The translations under genes were made by a program, and so were the position numbers. Positions 55,034 through 62,856 of a stretch of DNA of 64,000 nt are shown here, piece by piece. A model generated the notes under the pieces. The model saw only the letters and a program-made list of their open reading frames with translations. It ran no database searches and was not told where the DNA came from. Each line of letters opens with the position of its first letter. Positions within the stretch are counted from its first letter, which is position 1. The stretch comes from Sphingobacterium sp. (GTDB taxonomy: Bacteria; Bacteroidota; Bacteroidia; Sphingobacteriales; Sphingobacteriaceae), in contig JAQZAZ010000013.1 of NCBI GenBank assembly GCA_029239355.1, forward strand, positions 1-64,000. The letters are read 5' to 3'.

Positions 55034-55069
55034 AAGCCTTGTCTAAGAATTTAGGCAAGGCTTTTTATT
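55034..55069 (+). terminator. Terminator after SusD
   Basis: AAGCCTTGTCTAA pairs with TTAGGCAAGGCTT (one T-G wobble) around GAAT, followed by TTTATTA. It ends the NamZ-SusCD transcript, or attenuates it before the next operon. Confidence 0.85.
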
Positions 55070-55100
55070 AAATAACCAATTTATTGGTATATAATATCAT

Positions 55101-55145
55101 GCATAAAAACGCATTTTTATTTTTTATTTGCGCATAAAAACGCTA
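55101..55145 (+). promoter_or_regulatory. Pair of GCATAAA-type operators
   Basis: GCATAAAAACGCAT (55101-55114) and GCATAAAAACGCTA (55132-55145) are the best two copies of the motif in the window and lie 31 bp apart, about three helical turns. They end 21 bp before the phosphoesterase start codon. Confidence 0.55.
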
Positions 55146-55165
55146 TTTTTAAGAAAACTTACTCC

Positions 55166-57022
55166 ATGAAACCGAAGTTTACTGCTGTCATTGTTGCATT
55201 ATTATGCATTTTCAACTTCTCCTTTGCGCAATCTTTTAAATTTGCCCATGTGACGGATACGCATGTTGGTGGTGCAACAGGAGCGGACGATCTGCGCCGT
55301 ACTGTAAAGGATCTAAATACATTGACAGATATTGATTTTGTTATTCTCTCCGGCGATATCACGGAGTTTGGCGCTGATCAGGAACTGAAATTGGCAAAGC
55401 GGATTTTGGATAGCTTGCAGCTACCCTGGTACGTAATTCCGGGCAATCACGATGGCAACTGGTCTGAAAATGGAGCCAATACCTTTCGTACTGTCTTTGG
55501 GGGGGAGACTTTTTTCTTTAAACATAAGGGCTATCAATTTATAGGCACCAATTCCGGTCCGAATATGCGTATGAGTCCCGGTCAGATCCCGCGTGAAAAT
55601 TTGGTGTGGATGGATTCTATCTTTGCTGCGAATCCGGATAAAAGAACACCATTAATTTATATCAATCATTATCCCCAAGATTCTTCTCTGAACAATTGGT
55701 TTGATGCATTGAAGCGCGTTAAAACACGCAATGTTCAATTGGCGTTCTGTGGACATGGTCATACGAATAAGGCTTACGATTGGGAAGGAATTCCGGGGGT
55801 GATGGGACGATCTAATCTGCGCGCAAATAAAGCTGTGGGGGGATATAATATCGTCACCATTGCTGATGGAAAAGCTACCTATCAGGAACGTAATCCAGGC
55901 GTGGGGACGCAAGAAAAACCTTGGCTGGAGGTGCCTTTGTTTGATCATCATTATGATAAGGAGACTGCTGTTTACCCGCGCCCAAGCTATACTGTCAACG
56001 AGAAATATGCGGGTGCCGTTCATGTGAACTGGACTTTCGAAGATGCAAGCGACATAGGTGCTGGACTGACCATCGATAAAAACAAAGTGATTACTTCAAA
56101 TACTGCTGGGGATATTTTTGCGCTGGATCTTCGATCTGGTAAAAAACTTTGGTCTTACAGGACCGGAGGAAAGGTGTATTCCACTCCTGGCGTCTGGAAG
56201 GGTATTGTCGTGGCAGGATCTTCAGATCATTTTATTTATGCTGTCGATGTAGAAAATGGAAAACTCCTCTGGAAGGTGCAAACAGATAAAGCTGTATTGG
56301 GGTCACCCTTGATTCAGGATGGTGTTGCTTTTATCGGCGGCTCAGATGGTAGATTCAGAGCCTTGGATGTAAAGACTGGAGAATTAAAATGGAGTTTTGA
56401 CGGGGTTAAGGGTTTTGTGTCTACTTTGCCAACGTATTATTTGGGCAATGTTATTTTTGGCTCCTGGGGGAATGGATTTTATGCATTGGATGCAAAAACT
56501 GGAAAACTATCCTGGGAATGGAATAACGGACACGCGAACCGGATGTTTTCAGCTGCTGCCTGTAATCCTGTTGGGGTAAATAATCGTGTTTTTGTCGTTG
56601 CACCGGATCGCTTTATGACTGCGCTGGATGCAAAGAATGGTGCTGTAATCTGGAGCGAAAAGAAAGATTCGATTCGTGTGCGTGAGTCTATGGGATTGGC
56701 GGTGAATAAAAAACAGGTGTACGTAAAGACAATGGATGGCGATTTATTGGGCATTGCTACAAAGGGGGATCACATGAATGTGGCTTGGAGATCAAAGCTG
56801 AAATTACCTTATGAGCTGACTCCTTCTGCGATCAAGACAAACCGCAAATTGGTGTTTGTGCCGAGTCATTCGGGTTTGCTTTCGGCGGTGGATGCAAAAA
56901 CAGGCGTGGTTATCTGGCAATACAAAATTTCCAACGGAATGGTGAATCCTGTTGCTGTTCACGGAAATAAGGAGGTGGTTGCTAGTACGATGGATGGGAA
57001 AATAGTTTCTTTGCGATTCTAA
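55166..57022 (+). CDS. Secreted metallophosphoesterase fused to a PQQ-like beta-propeller
   Basis: The 618-aa protein has a signal peptide ending SFAQ (residue 22). A calcineurin-like phosphoesterase domain follows with DTH (31-33), GD (63-64), GNHD (93-96) and GHGH (about 199). From about residue 270 to the end, repeated ALDxxTGxxxW blades (FALDLRSGKKLWSY, YAVDVENGKLLWK, FRALDVKTGELKW, FYALDAKTGKLSW) form a PQQ-type propeller. It opens the third operon, which holds GH9, deacetylase, murQ and a symporter. Phosphorylated wall components, such as MurNAc-6-phosphate linked teichoic remnants, are possible substrates, but this is speculation. Confidence 0.9.
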   Translation: MKPKFTAVIVALLCIFNFSFAQSFKFAHVTDTHVGGATGADDLRRTVKDLNTLTDIDFVILSGDITEFGADQELKLAKRILDSLQLPWYVIPGNHDGNWSENGANTFRTVFGGETFFFKHKGYQFIGTNSGPNMRMSPGQIPRENLVWMDSIFAANPDKRTPLIYINHYPQDSSLNNWFDALKRVKTRNVQLAFCGHGHTNKAYDWEGIPGVMGRSNLRANKAVGGYNIVTIADGKATYQERNPGVGTQEKPWLEVPLFDHHYDKETAVYPRPSYTVNEKYAGAVHVNWTFEDASDIGAGLTIDKNKVITSNTAGDIFALDLRSGKKLWSYRTGGKVYSTPGVWKGIVVAGSSDHFIYAVDVENGKLLWKVQTDKAVLGSPLIQDGVAFIGGSDGRFRALDVKTGELKWSFDGVKGFVSTLPTYYLGNVIFGSWGNGFYALDAKTGKLSWEWNNGHANRMFSAAACNPVGVNNRVFVVAPDRFMTALDAKNGAVIWSEKKDSIRVRESMGLAVNKKQVYVKTMDGDLLGIATKGDHMNVAWRSKLKLPYELTPSAIKTNRKLVFVPSHSGLLSAVDAKTGVVIWQYKISNGMVNPVAVHGNKEVVASTMDGKIVSLRF

Positions 57023-57064
57023 ACAACCGTTTGAATTGATTTTATTAAAAATAAATGCCTTATT

Positions 57065-58891
57065 ATGATAAAAGAATGTCTAAACTTCTTAAATTTACGT
57101 CAAGCTTTTTTGCTTGTTTTTGCATGTTTTGTTTTTAACTTTGCGCAAGCACAGCAAAATGCTTGGATTCGAATAAACCAATTAGGCTATACTCCGGCGG
57201 GCAAAAAGGTCGCAGTATGGGGCGGGAAATCAATCAGGCAGCTTCGTTCTTTTGAGGTTAAGAATGCAAAGACAGGCAAAACAGTCTACGTCCATCCTGT
57301 AGGAAGGGATTATGGTGAATATGGCCCGTTCGTTCAAAGTTTTCGATTTGATTTTTCGGCCATACAGGATACGGGTAGTTTTTTTATTCAAGCGGCTGAA
57401 ATCAAATCTCCAAATTTTAGAGTTTCCCCTGACGTTTATAAGGGTGCCGCAGACTTTGTATTGCGCTATATGCGTCAGCAACGGACATTATTCAATCCTT
57501 TTTTGAAAGATAGCTGCCATACGCACGATGGTTTTACACTGTATGCAGGTAAAGTCGGGATAGCGGATAGTACGCATATTGATGCTGGTGGAGGATGGCA
57601 TGACGCGTCTGATTATTTGCAGTATGCAACTACCTCGGCCAATGCGACATTTCACCTGCTGGCAGCCTATCGGGACTTTCCACAGGTGTTTGCTGACCAA
57701 AAGCAGGCCAATGGCTTAGATGGAAAGAATGGTCGTGCTGATGTGTTGGATGAAGCCAAATGGGGATTGGACTGGTTGCTGAAGATGCATCCAAAAGCGA
57801 ATCAGATGTACAATCAGATCGCGGATGATCGGGATCATGCCAATATGCGTATGCCCAAAGAAGATCCATATTATGGTCGTGGATTTGAACGCCCGGTGTA
57901 TTTTATTGATGGCGAGCCGCAACAACGGGGCAAGTTTATGAATAATACGACGGGGACAAGCTCTACTGCAGGGAAATTCAGCAGTGCCTTCCGCTTGGGA
58001 TCGGTACTTTTTGAAAAAGATGATAAAAATTATGCAAAGCTGTTGTCCCAGAAAGCAGAGACGGCGTATGCGTATGCAAATATAAAACCGGGGGTGACAC
58101 AGACGGTGTCTGTCAAATCACCCTATATCTATGCCGAAGACAATTGGGTGGATGATATGCAACTGGCGGCTGCCATGGGATTTTCGGTAACAGCGAAAAG
58201 GAAGTTTGCTGAAGAAGCACTGCGGTATGCCAAACAGGAAAAAATCACGCCTTGGATGGTAACAGATACTGCGGCGCATTATCAGTGGTATCCTTTTATC
58301 AACTTGGGGCATTATGAATTGGCTAAAAGATTAAAAGGACAAGATCGCGAGGAGATTGTCTCATACTATAAGAAAGGGATTGAAGAGGTAGCTAGGAGGG
58401 CGGAGCAAAATGCATTTTTAAGAGGAATCCCTTTTATTTGGTGTAGCAATAATTTGACGGCTTCTTTCGCTATTCAATGTCTCTGGTATAAAGAATTGAC
58501 AGGAGACAATCGTTTTGATGAACTGGAGCAGGCCAACTTTGACTGGCTTTTTGGTGCCAACCCTTGGGGGACAAGTATGGTATACGGACTTCCGTCTTGG
58601 GGCGATACACCCGTTGATCCGCATTCTGCTTTTACCTATTTGGGCAAGCATCCGATTGACGGGGGATTGGTAGATGGTCCGATTATGGCATCTACTTATC
58701 GTAACCTGATCGGTATTAAGCTGAATAACCCCGATAGTTATGCAGATTTTCAGAGTGACTTGGCTGTTTATCATGACGATTATGGTGATTACAGTACCAA
58801 TGAACCTACGATGGATGGAACGGCTTCACTAGTTTATTTGTTAGCAGCGAAAGAAGGAAAGGCATTGGGGGAGCCTGCTGGAAAAAAGTAA
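57065..58891 (+). CDS. Glycoside hydrolase family 9 enzyme
   Basis: The 608-aa protein has a signal peptide ending AQAQQ, an N-terminal immunoglobulin-like cellulase domain (WIRINQLGYTP) and an alpha-barrel GH9 catalytic domain with WHDASDYLQYATTSAN (catalytic Asp) and YSTNEPTMDGTASLVYLLAA (acid Glu). Most GH9 enzymes are cellulases, but some cut glucosamine-containing chains. The gene ends with GGA AAA AAG TAA: the slippery heptamer A_AAA_AAG abuts the stop, and the following deacetylase is open in the -1 frame, so a fusion product is likely. Peptidoglycan is the inferred target because of the context. Confidence 0.88.
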   Translation: MIKECLNFLNLRQAFLLVFACFVFNFAQAQQNAWIRINQLGYTPAGKKVAVWGGKSIRQLRSFEVKNAKTGKTVYVHPVGRDYGEYGPFVQSFRFDFSAIQDTGSFFIQAAEIKSPNFRVSPDVYKGAADFVLRYMRQQRTLFNPFLKDSCHTHDGFTLYAGKVGIADSTHIDAGGGWHDASDYLQYATTSANATFHLLAAYRDFPQVFADQKQANGLDGKNGRADVLDEAKWGLDWLLKMHPKANQMYNQIADDRDHANMRMPKEDPYYGRGFERPVYFIDGEPQQRGKFMNNTTGTSSTAGKFSSAFRLGSVLFEKDDKNYAKLLSQKAETAYAYANIKPGVTQTVSVKSPYIYAEDNWVDDMQLAAAMGFSVTAKRKFAEEALRYAKQEKITPWMVTDTAAHYQWYPFINLGHYELAKRLKGQDREEIVSYYKKGIEEVARRAEQNAFLRGIPFIWCSNNLTASFAIQCLWYKELTGDNRFDELEQANFDWLFGANPWGTSMVYGLPSWGDTPVDPHSAFTYLGKHPIDGGLVDGPIMASTYRNLIGIKLNNPDSYADFQSDLAVYHDDYGDYSTNEPTMDGTASLVYLLAAKEGKALGEPAGKK

Positions 58892-58932
58892 GTAGGGATC
58901 TCTTCGGAGCTATCGTCCGTGGCGACTCCCTA
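58882..58932 (+). promoter_or_regulatory. Candidate -1 programmed ribosomal frameshift site
   Basis: A_AAA_AAG at 58882-58888 is in the zero frame of GH9 and is followed directly by TAA. The deacetylase frame has no stop from at least 58861. Four bases after the heptamer, TAGGGA (58893-58898) can pair with TCCCTA (58927-58932), enclosing a CTC-TTCG-GAG tetraloop hairpin (58900-58909). An assembly error in the A-run would look similar. Confidence 0.5.
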
Positions 58933-58941
58933 GTCAAAAAA

Positions 58942-59586
58942 GTGGCTTTACTTTTTACGGGGCACGATTTATCGGAGGGGACGGATGCGGTTTTGAATAG
59001 TTTAGCGCGTCATCATGTGAAAGGGAATTTTTTTCTGACCGGGGACTATCTGCGGAATGCAGGTTTCAAACCTTATGTTCGACGGATGTTAAAAGATGGA
59101 CATATGGTGTCGGGGCATTCCGATAAGCATCTCCTGGTCAGTGACTGGGGAAGCCGGGATGAATTGCTGGTCAGCCGGGATTCGTTCCTACGGGATTTGA
59201 AGGCTAATCTCGTCGAATTGGTACTTTCGGATGTAGATACAGGGCGACTGCACTATTATATGCCTTCTTACGAATGGTATAACAGTCAGACGGTTGAATG
59301 GGCAAAAGAAATAGGGGTGTCTTCTATCAATTATACACCTGGAATACGTACTGCCGCAGATTATACCTATCCAGAAATGGGTAAACGTTATCTGTCTTCA
59401 GTAGCAATTTTGGAGGGACTTTGGTCATATGAGGGGAGGTTTGGCCTCAATGGTTTTATGATTTTGATCCATATGGGGACCGATGACAGACGAAAAGATA
59501 AGCTGTATCATCATTTGGATGATATGATCACAATATTAAAAAAGAAAGGTTATCAAATAGTGGATATACCTAGTTTACTGAATTAA
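58942..59586 (+). CDS. Polysaccharide deacetylase (NodB-type) domain protein
   Basis: From the GTG at 58942 this has 214 residues, but the reading frame is open further upstream into the GH9 gene without a good start, so it is probably made by -1 frameshift. The NodB-type motifs are modified: LFTGHD replaces the usual TFDDG and GHSDKH (residues 58-63 counting from the GTG) supplies the metal-binding histidines; the end has MILIHMGT. The family removes acetyl or other acyl groups from N-acetylated sugars. Together with GH9 it could deacetylate and then cut glucosamine units. It is 22 bp before murQ. Confidence 0.78.
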   Translation: MALLFTGHDLSEGTDAVLNSLARHHVKGNFFLTGDYLRNAGFKPYVRRMLKDGHMVSGHSDKHLLVSDWGSRDELLVSRDSFLRDLKANLVELVLSDVDTGRLHYYMPSYEWYNSQTVEWAKEIGVSSINYTPGIRTAADYTYPEMGKRYLSSVAILEGLWSYEGRFGLNGFMILIHMGTDDRRKDKLYHHLDDMITILKKKGYQIVDIPSLLN

Positions 59587-59607
59587 GAAATACAATATAT
59601 ATTAAGA

Positions 59608-60420
59608 ATGGTTAATACAACGGAGAAAGATTCGAATTATCAGGATTTGGACAAGATGTCTGTACATGAATTATTGACTAATATCAATAACGAGGATAAA
59701 TCTGTGCCGCTAGCTGTTGAAAAGTCAATTCCTCAGATCGAAGCATTGGTTAAGGTTACTGTGGAGAAAATGAAAGCTGGAGGCCGAACGTTTTATATAG
59801 GGGCGGGCACCAGTGGTAGACTTGGGGTCTTAGATGCATCTGAATTACCTCCAACTTATGGTGTGCCATTTGAATGGATCATTGGATTAATTGCGGGTGG
59901 TGATACCGCAATCCGAAAGGCGGTGGAGTTTGCCGAAGATGATCTGGAGCAGGCTTGGAAAGATATGGAAGCTTACGATATTGACGAGAATGATGTTGTT
60001 ATCGGTATTGCTGCTTCGGGTACAACACCTTATGTCATCGGTGGTTTGAAGACCGCAAACGAAAAAGGACTTGTAACGGGTTGTATCGTTTGTAATGGCG
60101 GCTCTCCGATTGCCGAAGTTGCGCAATATCCGATTGAGGTTATTGTAGGTCCGGAGTTTGTGACGGGGTCTACCCGTATGAAATCTGGTACAGCACAAAA
60201 GCTTGTATTAAATATGTTTAGCACGGCCGTAATGATTCAGCTTGGCCGCGTTAAGGGGAATAAAATGGTCGATATGCAGTTGTCAAACCACAAATTGGTC
60301 GGTCGCGGTGTTCGTATCATCATGGATCAGACCGGCGCAGCAGAAGAGGACGCTGCCGCTTTGCTGGAACAATTTGGCAATGTCAGACAAGCGATCGAAG
60401 CCTATCAGGCGACACATTAA
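59608..60420 (+). CDS. murQ: N-acetylmuramic acid 6-phosphate etherase
   Basis: The 270-aa enzyme cleaves the lactyl ether of MurNAc-6-phosphate to give GlcNAc-6-phosphate and D-lactate in the cytoplasm. The SIS fold shows FYIGAGTSGRLGVLDASELPPTYG (substrate and catalytic Glu segment), GLIAGGDTAIRKAVEFAEDD, and STRMKSGTAQKLVLNMFST. It feeds nagA at 38 kb. Neighbours are the deacetylase and a sodium:solute symporter, which is expected to bring in the sugar. A kinase that makes MurNAc-6-phosphate is not seen in the window. The call is secure. Confidence 0.96.
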   Translation: MVNTTEKDSNYQDLDKMSVHELLTNINNEDKSVPLAVEKSIPQIEALVKVTVEKMKAGGRTFYIGAGTSGRLGVLDASELPPTYGVPFEWIIGLIAGGDTAIRKAVEFAEDDLEQAWKDMEAYDIDENDVVIGIAASGTTPYVIGGLKTANEKGLVTGCIVCNGGSPIAEVAQYPIEVIVGPEFVTGSTRMKSGTAQKLVLNMFSTAVMIQLGRVKGNKMVDMQLSNHKLVGRGVRIIMDQTGAAEEDAAALLEQFGNVRQAIEAYQATH

Positions 60421-60457
60421 AATCAGGACCTATCACTTCACCTATTAAAAACTAACT

Positions 60458-61948
60458 ATGTCACCAGTCATATTATTATCCTTTATCGTAATCTATTTTG
60501 CGGTCTTACTTGCCGTAGCACACTTTACATCAAAGGGATCTTCTGATAATTCCACCTTTTTTGTGGCCAACCGAAATTCGAAATGGTATATGGTCGCTTT
60601 CGGGATGATCGGTACTGCACTCTCCGGTGTAACCTTTATCTCTGTTCCGGGGGCAGTCGGCGCCTCAGAATTCAGTTATTTTCAATTTGTTCTGGGCAAT
60701 GCAGTGGGCTTCGTTATTATCGCTTATGTATTGCTCCCGCTATATTACAGGATGAACCTGACCTCCATCTATACGTATTTGGAAGAACGCTTTGGACATA
60801 CAACTTATAAAACCGGTGCGGCTATTTTCTTGATTTCCCGTACCATCGGTTCGGCCTTTCGTTTATACCTGGTGGCCATTGTCCTGCAGCATTTTATTTT
60901 TGATGCTTGGAATGTGCCCTTTGCAATCACAGTGATGATCTGCCTGGTGCTTATCTGGTTGTATACCAATAAGGGCGGCCTAAAGACGATTATTGTAACA
61001 GATACGCTGCAGACTACTTTTTTAGTGACCGCCGTTATTCTTTCGATCTATTTTATGGCTAAGGGACTGGATTTTGGAATTGTGGATACTTTCGAAGCAG
61101 TCAAAGAAAGTAGCTATTCCAAAATATTTTTTTGGGATGACTTTGTAGGAAGCAAAGCCAATTTTTGGAAACAGTTCCTGGGCGGAATTTTTGTTACCAT
61201 TGCCATGACAGGGCTCGATCAGGATCTCATGCAAAAGAACCTGTCAATGGGAACGATCAAAGAAGCGCAAAAGAACATGATTACATTCACAAGTGTGTTT
61301 GTGGTCATCAATATTTTCTTTTTGGCCGTGGGGGCGCTGTTGTACATTTATGCGGCCAAAAACGGTATCGATGTATCTCAGTTAGCCACACGTGACTACC
61401 TGTATCCTGAGATTGCATTGAACCACCTGGCGATTGTTCCGGCAATCATCTTTATGATGGGGTTGACTGCGGCAACTTTTGCAACCACTGATAGTGCGCT
61501 TACAGCGTTGACAACTTCGTTTTGCGTGGATTTTTTGAACTTCAATAAGAAGGAAAACCCAAATGATCCTGCTCTTGTCAAAAAGCGTAATTACGTTCAC
61601 TTTGGCTTTTCCATTGTGATGCTATTGGTGATACTCGTATTTAAGTTGATCAATGATGACTCGGTGGTGAATGCGATATTTACTGCGGCGAGTTACACCT
61701 ATGGTCCATTGCTCGGATTGTTTGTTTTTGGGATCTTCACAAAATCTGCTGTCCGGGACAAGGCGGTGCCTTATATCTGTGTGCTTTCACCAACCCTATT
61801 GTATTTACTGAAAACCTATGTGATTGAGGTGTATACGCCTTATGTGATCGGATTGGATCTGATTATCATCAACGGTTTTATCACTTTTCTGATGCTTTTG
61901 GTCAGTTCTCCGGGCAAGGCGAGTGAAAAGGCGCTTTCGCATAACTAA
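60458..61948 (+). CDS. Sodium:solute symporter (SSS family)
   Basis: The 496-aa protein has about 13 predicted membrane helices and the SSS motifs FFVANRNSKWYMVAFGMIGTALSGVTFISVPGA and the later GLDQDLMQKNLSM region. Members carry sugars, sialic acids, amino acids or vitamins with sodium across the inner membrane. It follows murQ by 37 bp and is likely the inner-membrane importer for MurNAc or a related amino sugar. It ends in a 19-bp hairpin. Substrate is inferred from context. Confidence 0.92.
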   Translation: MSPVILLSFIVIYFAVLLAVAHFTSKGSSDNSTFFVANRNSKWYMVAFGMIGTALSGVTFISVPGAVGASEFSYFQFVLGNAVGFVIIAYVLLPLYYRMNLTSIYTYLEERFGHTTYKTGAAIFLISRTIGSAFRLYLVAIVLQHFIFDAWNVPFAITVMICLVLIWLYTNKGGLKTIIVTDTLQTTFLVTAVILSIYFMAKGLDFGIVDTFEAVKESSYSKIFFWDDFVGSKANFWKQFLGGIFVTIAMTGLDQDLMQKNLSMGTIKEAQKNMITFTSVFVVINIFFLAVGALLYIYAAKNGIDVSQLATRDYLYPEIALNHLAIVPAIIFMMGLTAATFATTDSALTALTTSFCVDFLNFNKKENPNDPALVKKRNYVHFGFSIVMLLVILVFKLINDDSVVNAIFTAASYTYGPLLGLFVFGIFTKSAVRDKAVPYICVLSPTLLYLLKTYVIEVYTPYVIGLDLIIINGFITFLMLLVSSPGKASEKALSHN

Positions 61949-61966
61949 GCCGCGATATTTGATTTG

Positions 61967-62018
61967 TACGTACAAAAAAATTAAGTTAAGTTTGAGATAC
62001 TTAGTTTTTTTGTACGTA
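61967..62018. repeat. Long hairpin between the symporter and PNP
   Basis: TACGTACAAAAAAATTAAG (61967-61985) pairs with CTTAGTTTTTTTGTACGTA (62000-62018) over 19 bp with one T-G wobble, around a 14-nt loop. The right arm includes the A of the PNP start codon. It could end the symporter transcript or hide the PNP start site. Confidence 0.75.
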
Positions 62019-62833
62019 TGTATCATAGCATAAATGAAACGACGGAGTTTATCCGTAGAAAAATTGGAGATTTTACTCCAGAATTCGGTATCATCCTAGG
62101 TACTGGTTTGGGTAAATTGGTTGATGAGATTGAAGTCGAATATCAGCTGATGTATTCCAATATCCCTAATTTTCCGATCTCTACAGTCGAATTTCATTCC
62201 GGTAAATTGATTTTTGGAAAATTGAATGGTAGAAACGTGGTTGCCATGCAAGGAAGGCTTCATTATTATGAAGGTTATGATATGCAGCAGATTACTTTTC
62301 CTATCCGTATCATGAAAGTACTGGGCGTCAAAAAGCTCTTTGTGTCAAACGCTGCCGGATCGCTGAACCCGGATGTTAGAATGGGTGATTTGGGTGTTAT
62401 TGAAGATCATATCAACCTCTTGCCTGATAATCCATTGCGTGGGCAGAATCTCGCTGAATTTGGTCCTCGTTTCCCAGATATGAGCGAGCCCTATAACCGT
62501 GAGATGATTGGACAGGCGCTTGAGATTGCTTCAAAACATAAAATTACAGCACGAAGGGTTGTATATGTCTCTTCTCCCGGGCCAAATCTGGAAACAAAAG
62601 CGGAATATAAATATATGCGACTGATCGGTGGTGACGTCGTTGGAATGAGCACCGTGCCTGAAGTTATTGTTGCCAATCATATGGCTCTTCCGGTGTTTGC
62701 AATCTCTGTTGTTACCGACGAAGGTTTTCACGATGAGCTAAAACCTGTCTCCTTGCGGGAAATCGTCGCCGTTGCGGAGAAAGCAGAACCTAAGATGACA
62801 TTAATTTTGAAAGAATTGATAGCTTTGCAGTAA
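62018..62833 (+). CDS. Purine-nucleoside phosphorylase
   Basis: The 271-aa enzyme of the NP-I family splits purine nucleosides with phosphate to give the base and ribose-1-phosphate. Signature parts are GIILGTGLGKL near the start, VEFHSGKLIFG, AMQGRLHYYEGY, VSNAAGSLNPD and VGMSTVPEVIVANH. Length matches the family. The ATG at 62018 overlaps the end of a hairpin; a good ribosome-binding site is absent, as is usual in this phylum. It may form an operon with the putative porin 23 bp downstream. The call is secure. Confidence 0.94.
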   Translation: MYHSINETTEFIRRKIGDFTPEFGIILGTGLGKLVDEIEVEYQLMYSNIPNFPISTVEFHSGKLIFGKLNGRNVVAMQGRLHYYEGYDMQQITFPIRIMKVLGVKKLFVSNAAGSLNPDVRMGDLGVIEDHINLLPDNPLRGQNLAEFGPRFPDMSEPYNREMIGQALEIASKHKITARRVVYVSSPGPNLETKAEYKYMRLIGGDVVGMSTVPEVIVANHMALPVFAISVVTDEGFHDELKPVSLREIVAVAEKAEPKMTLILKELIALQ

Positions 62834-62856
62834 ATTTAGACTATATACAATTTTAG

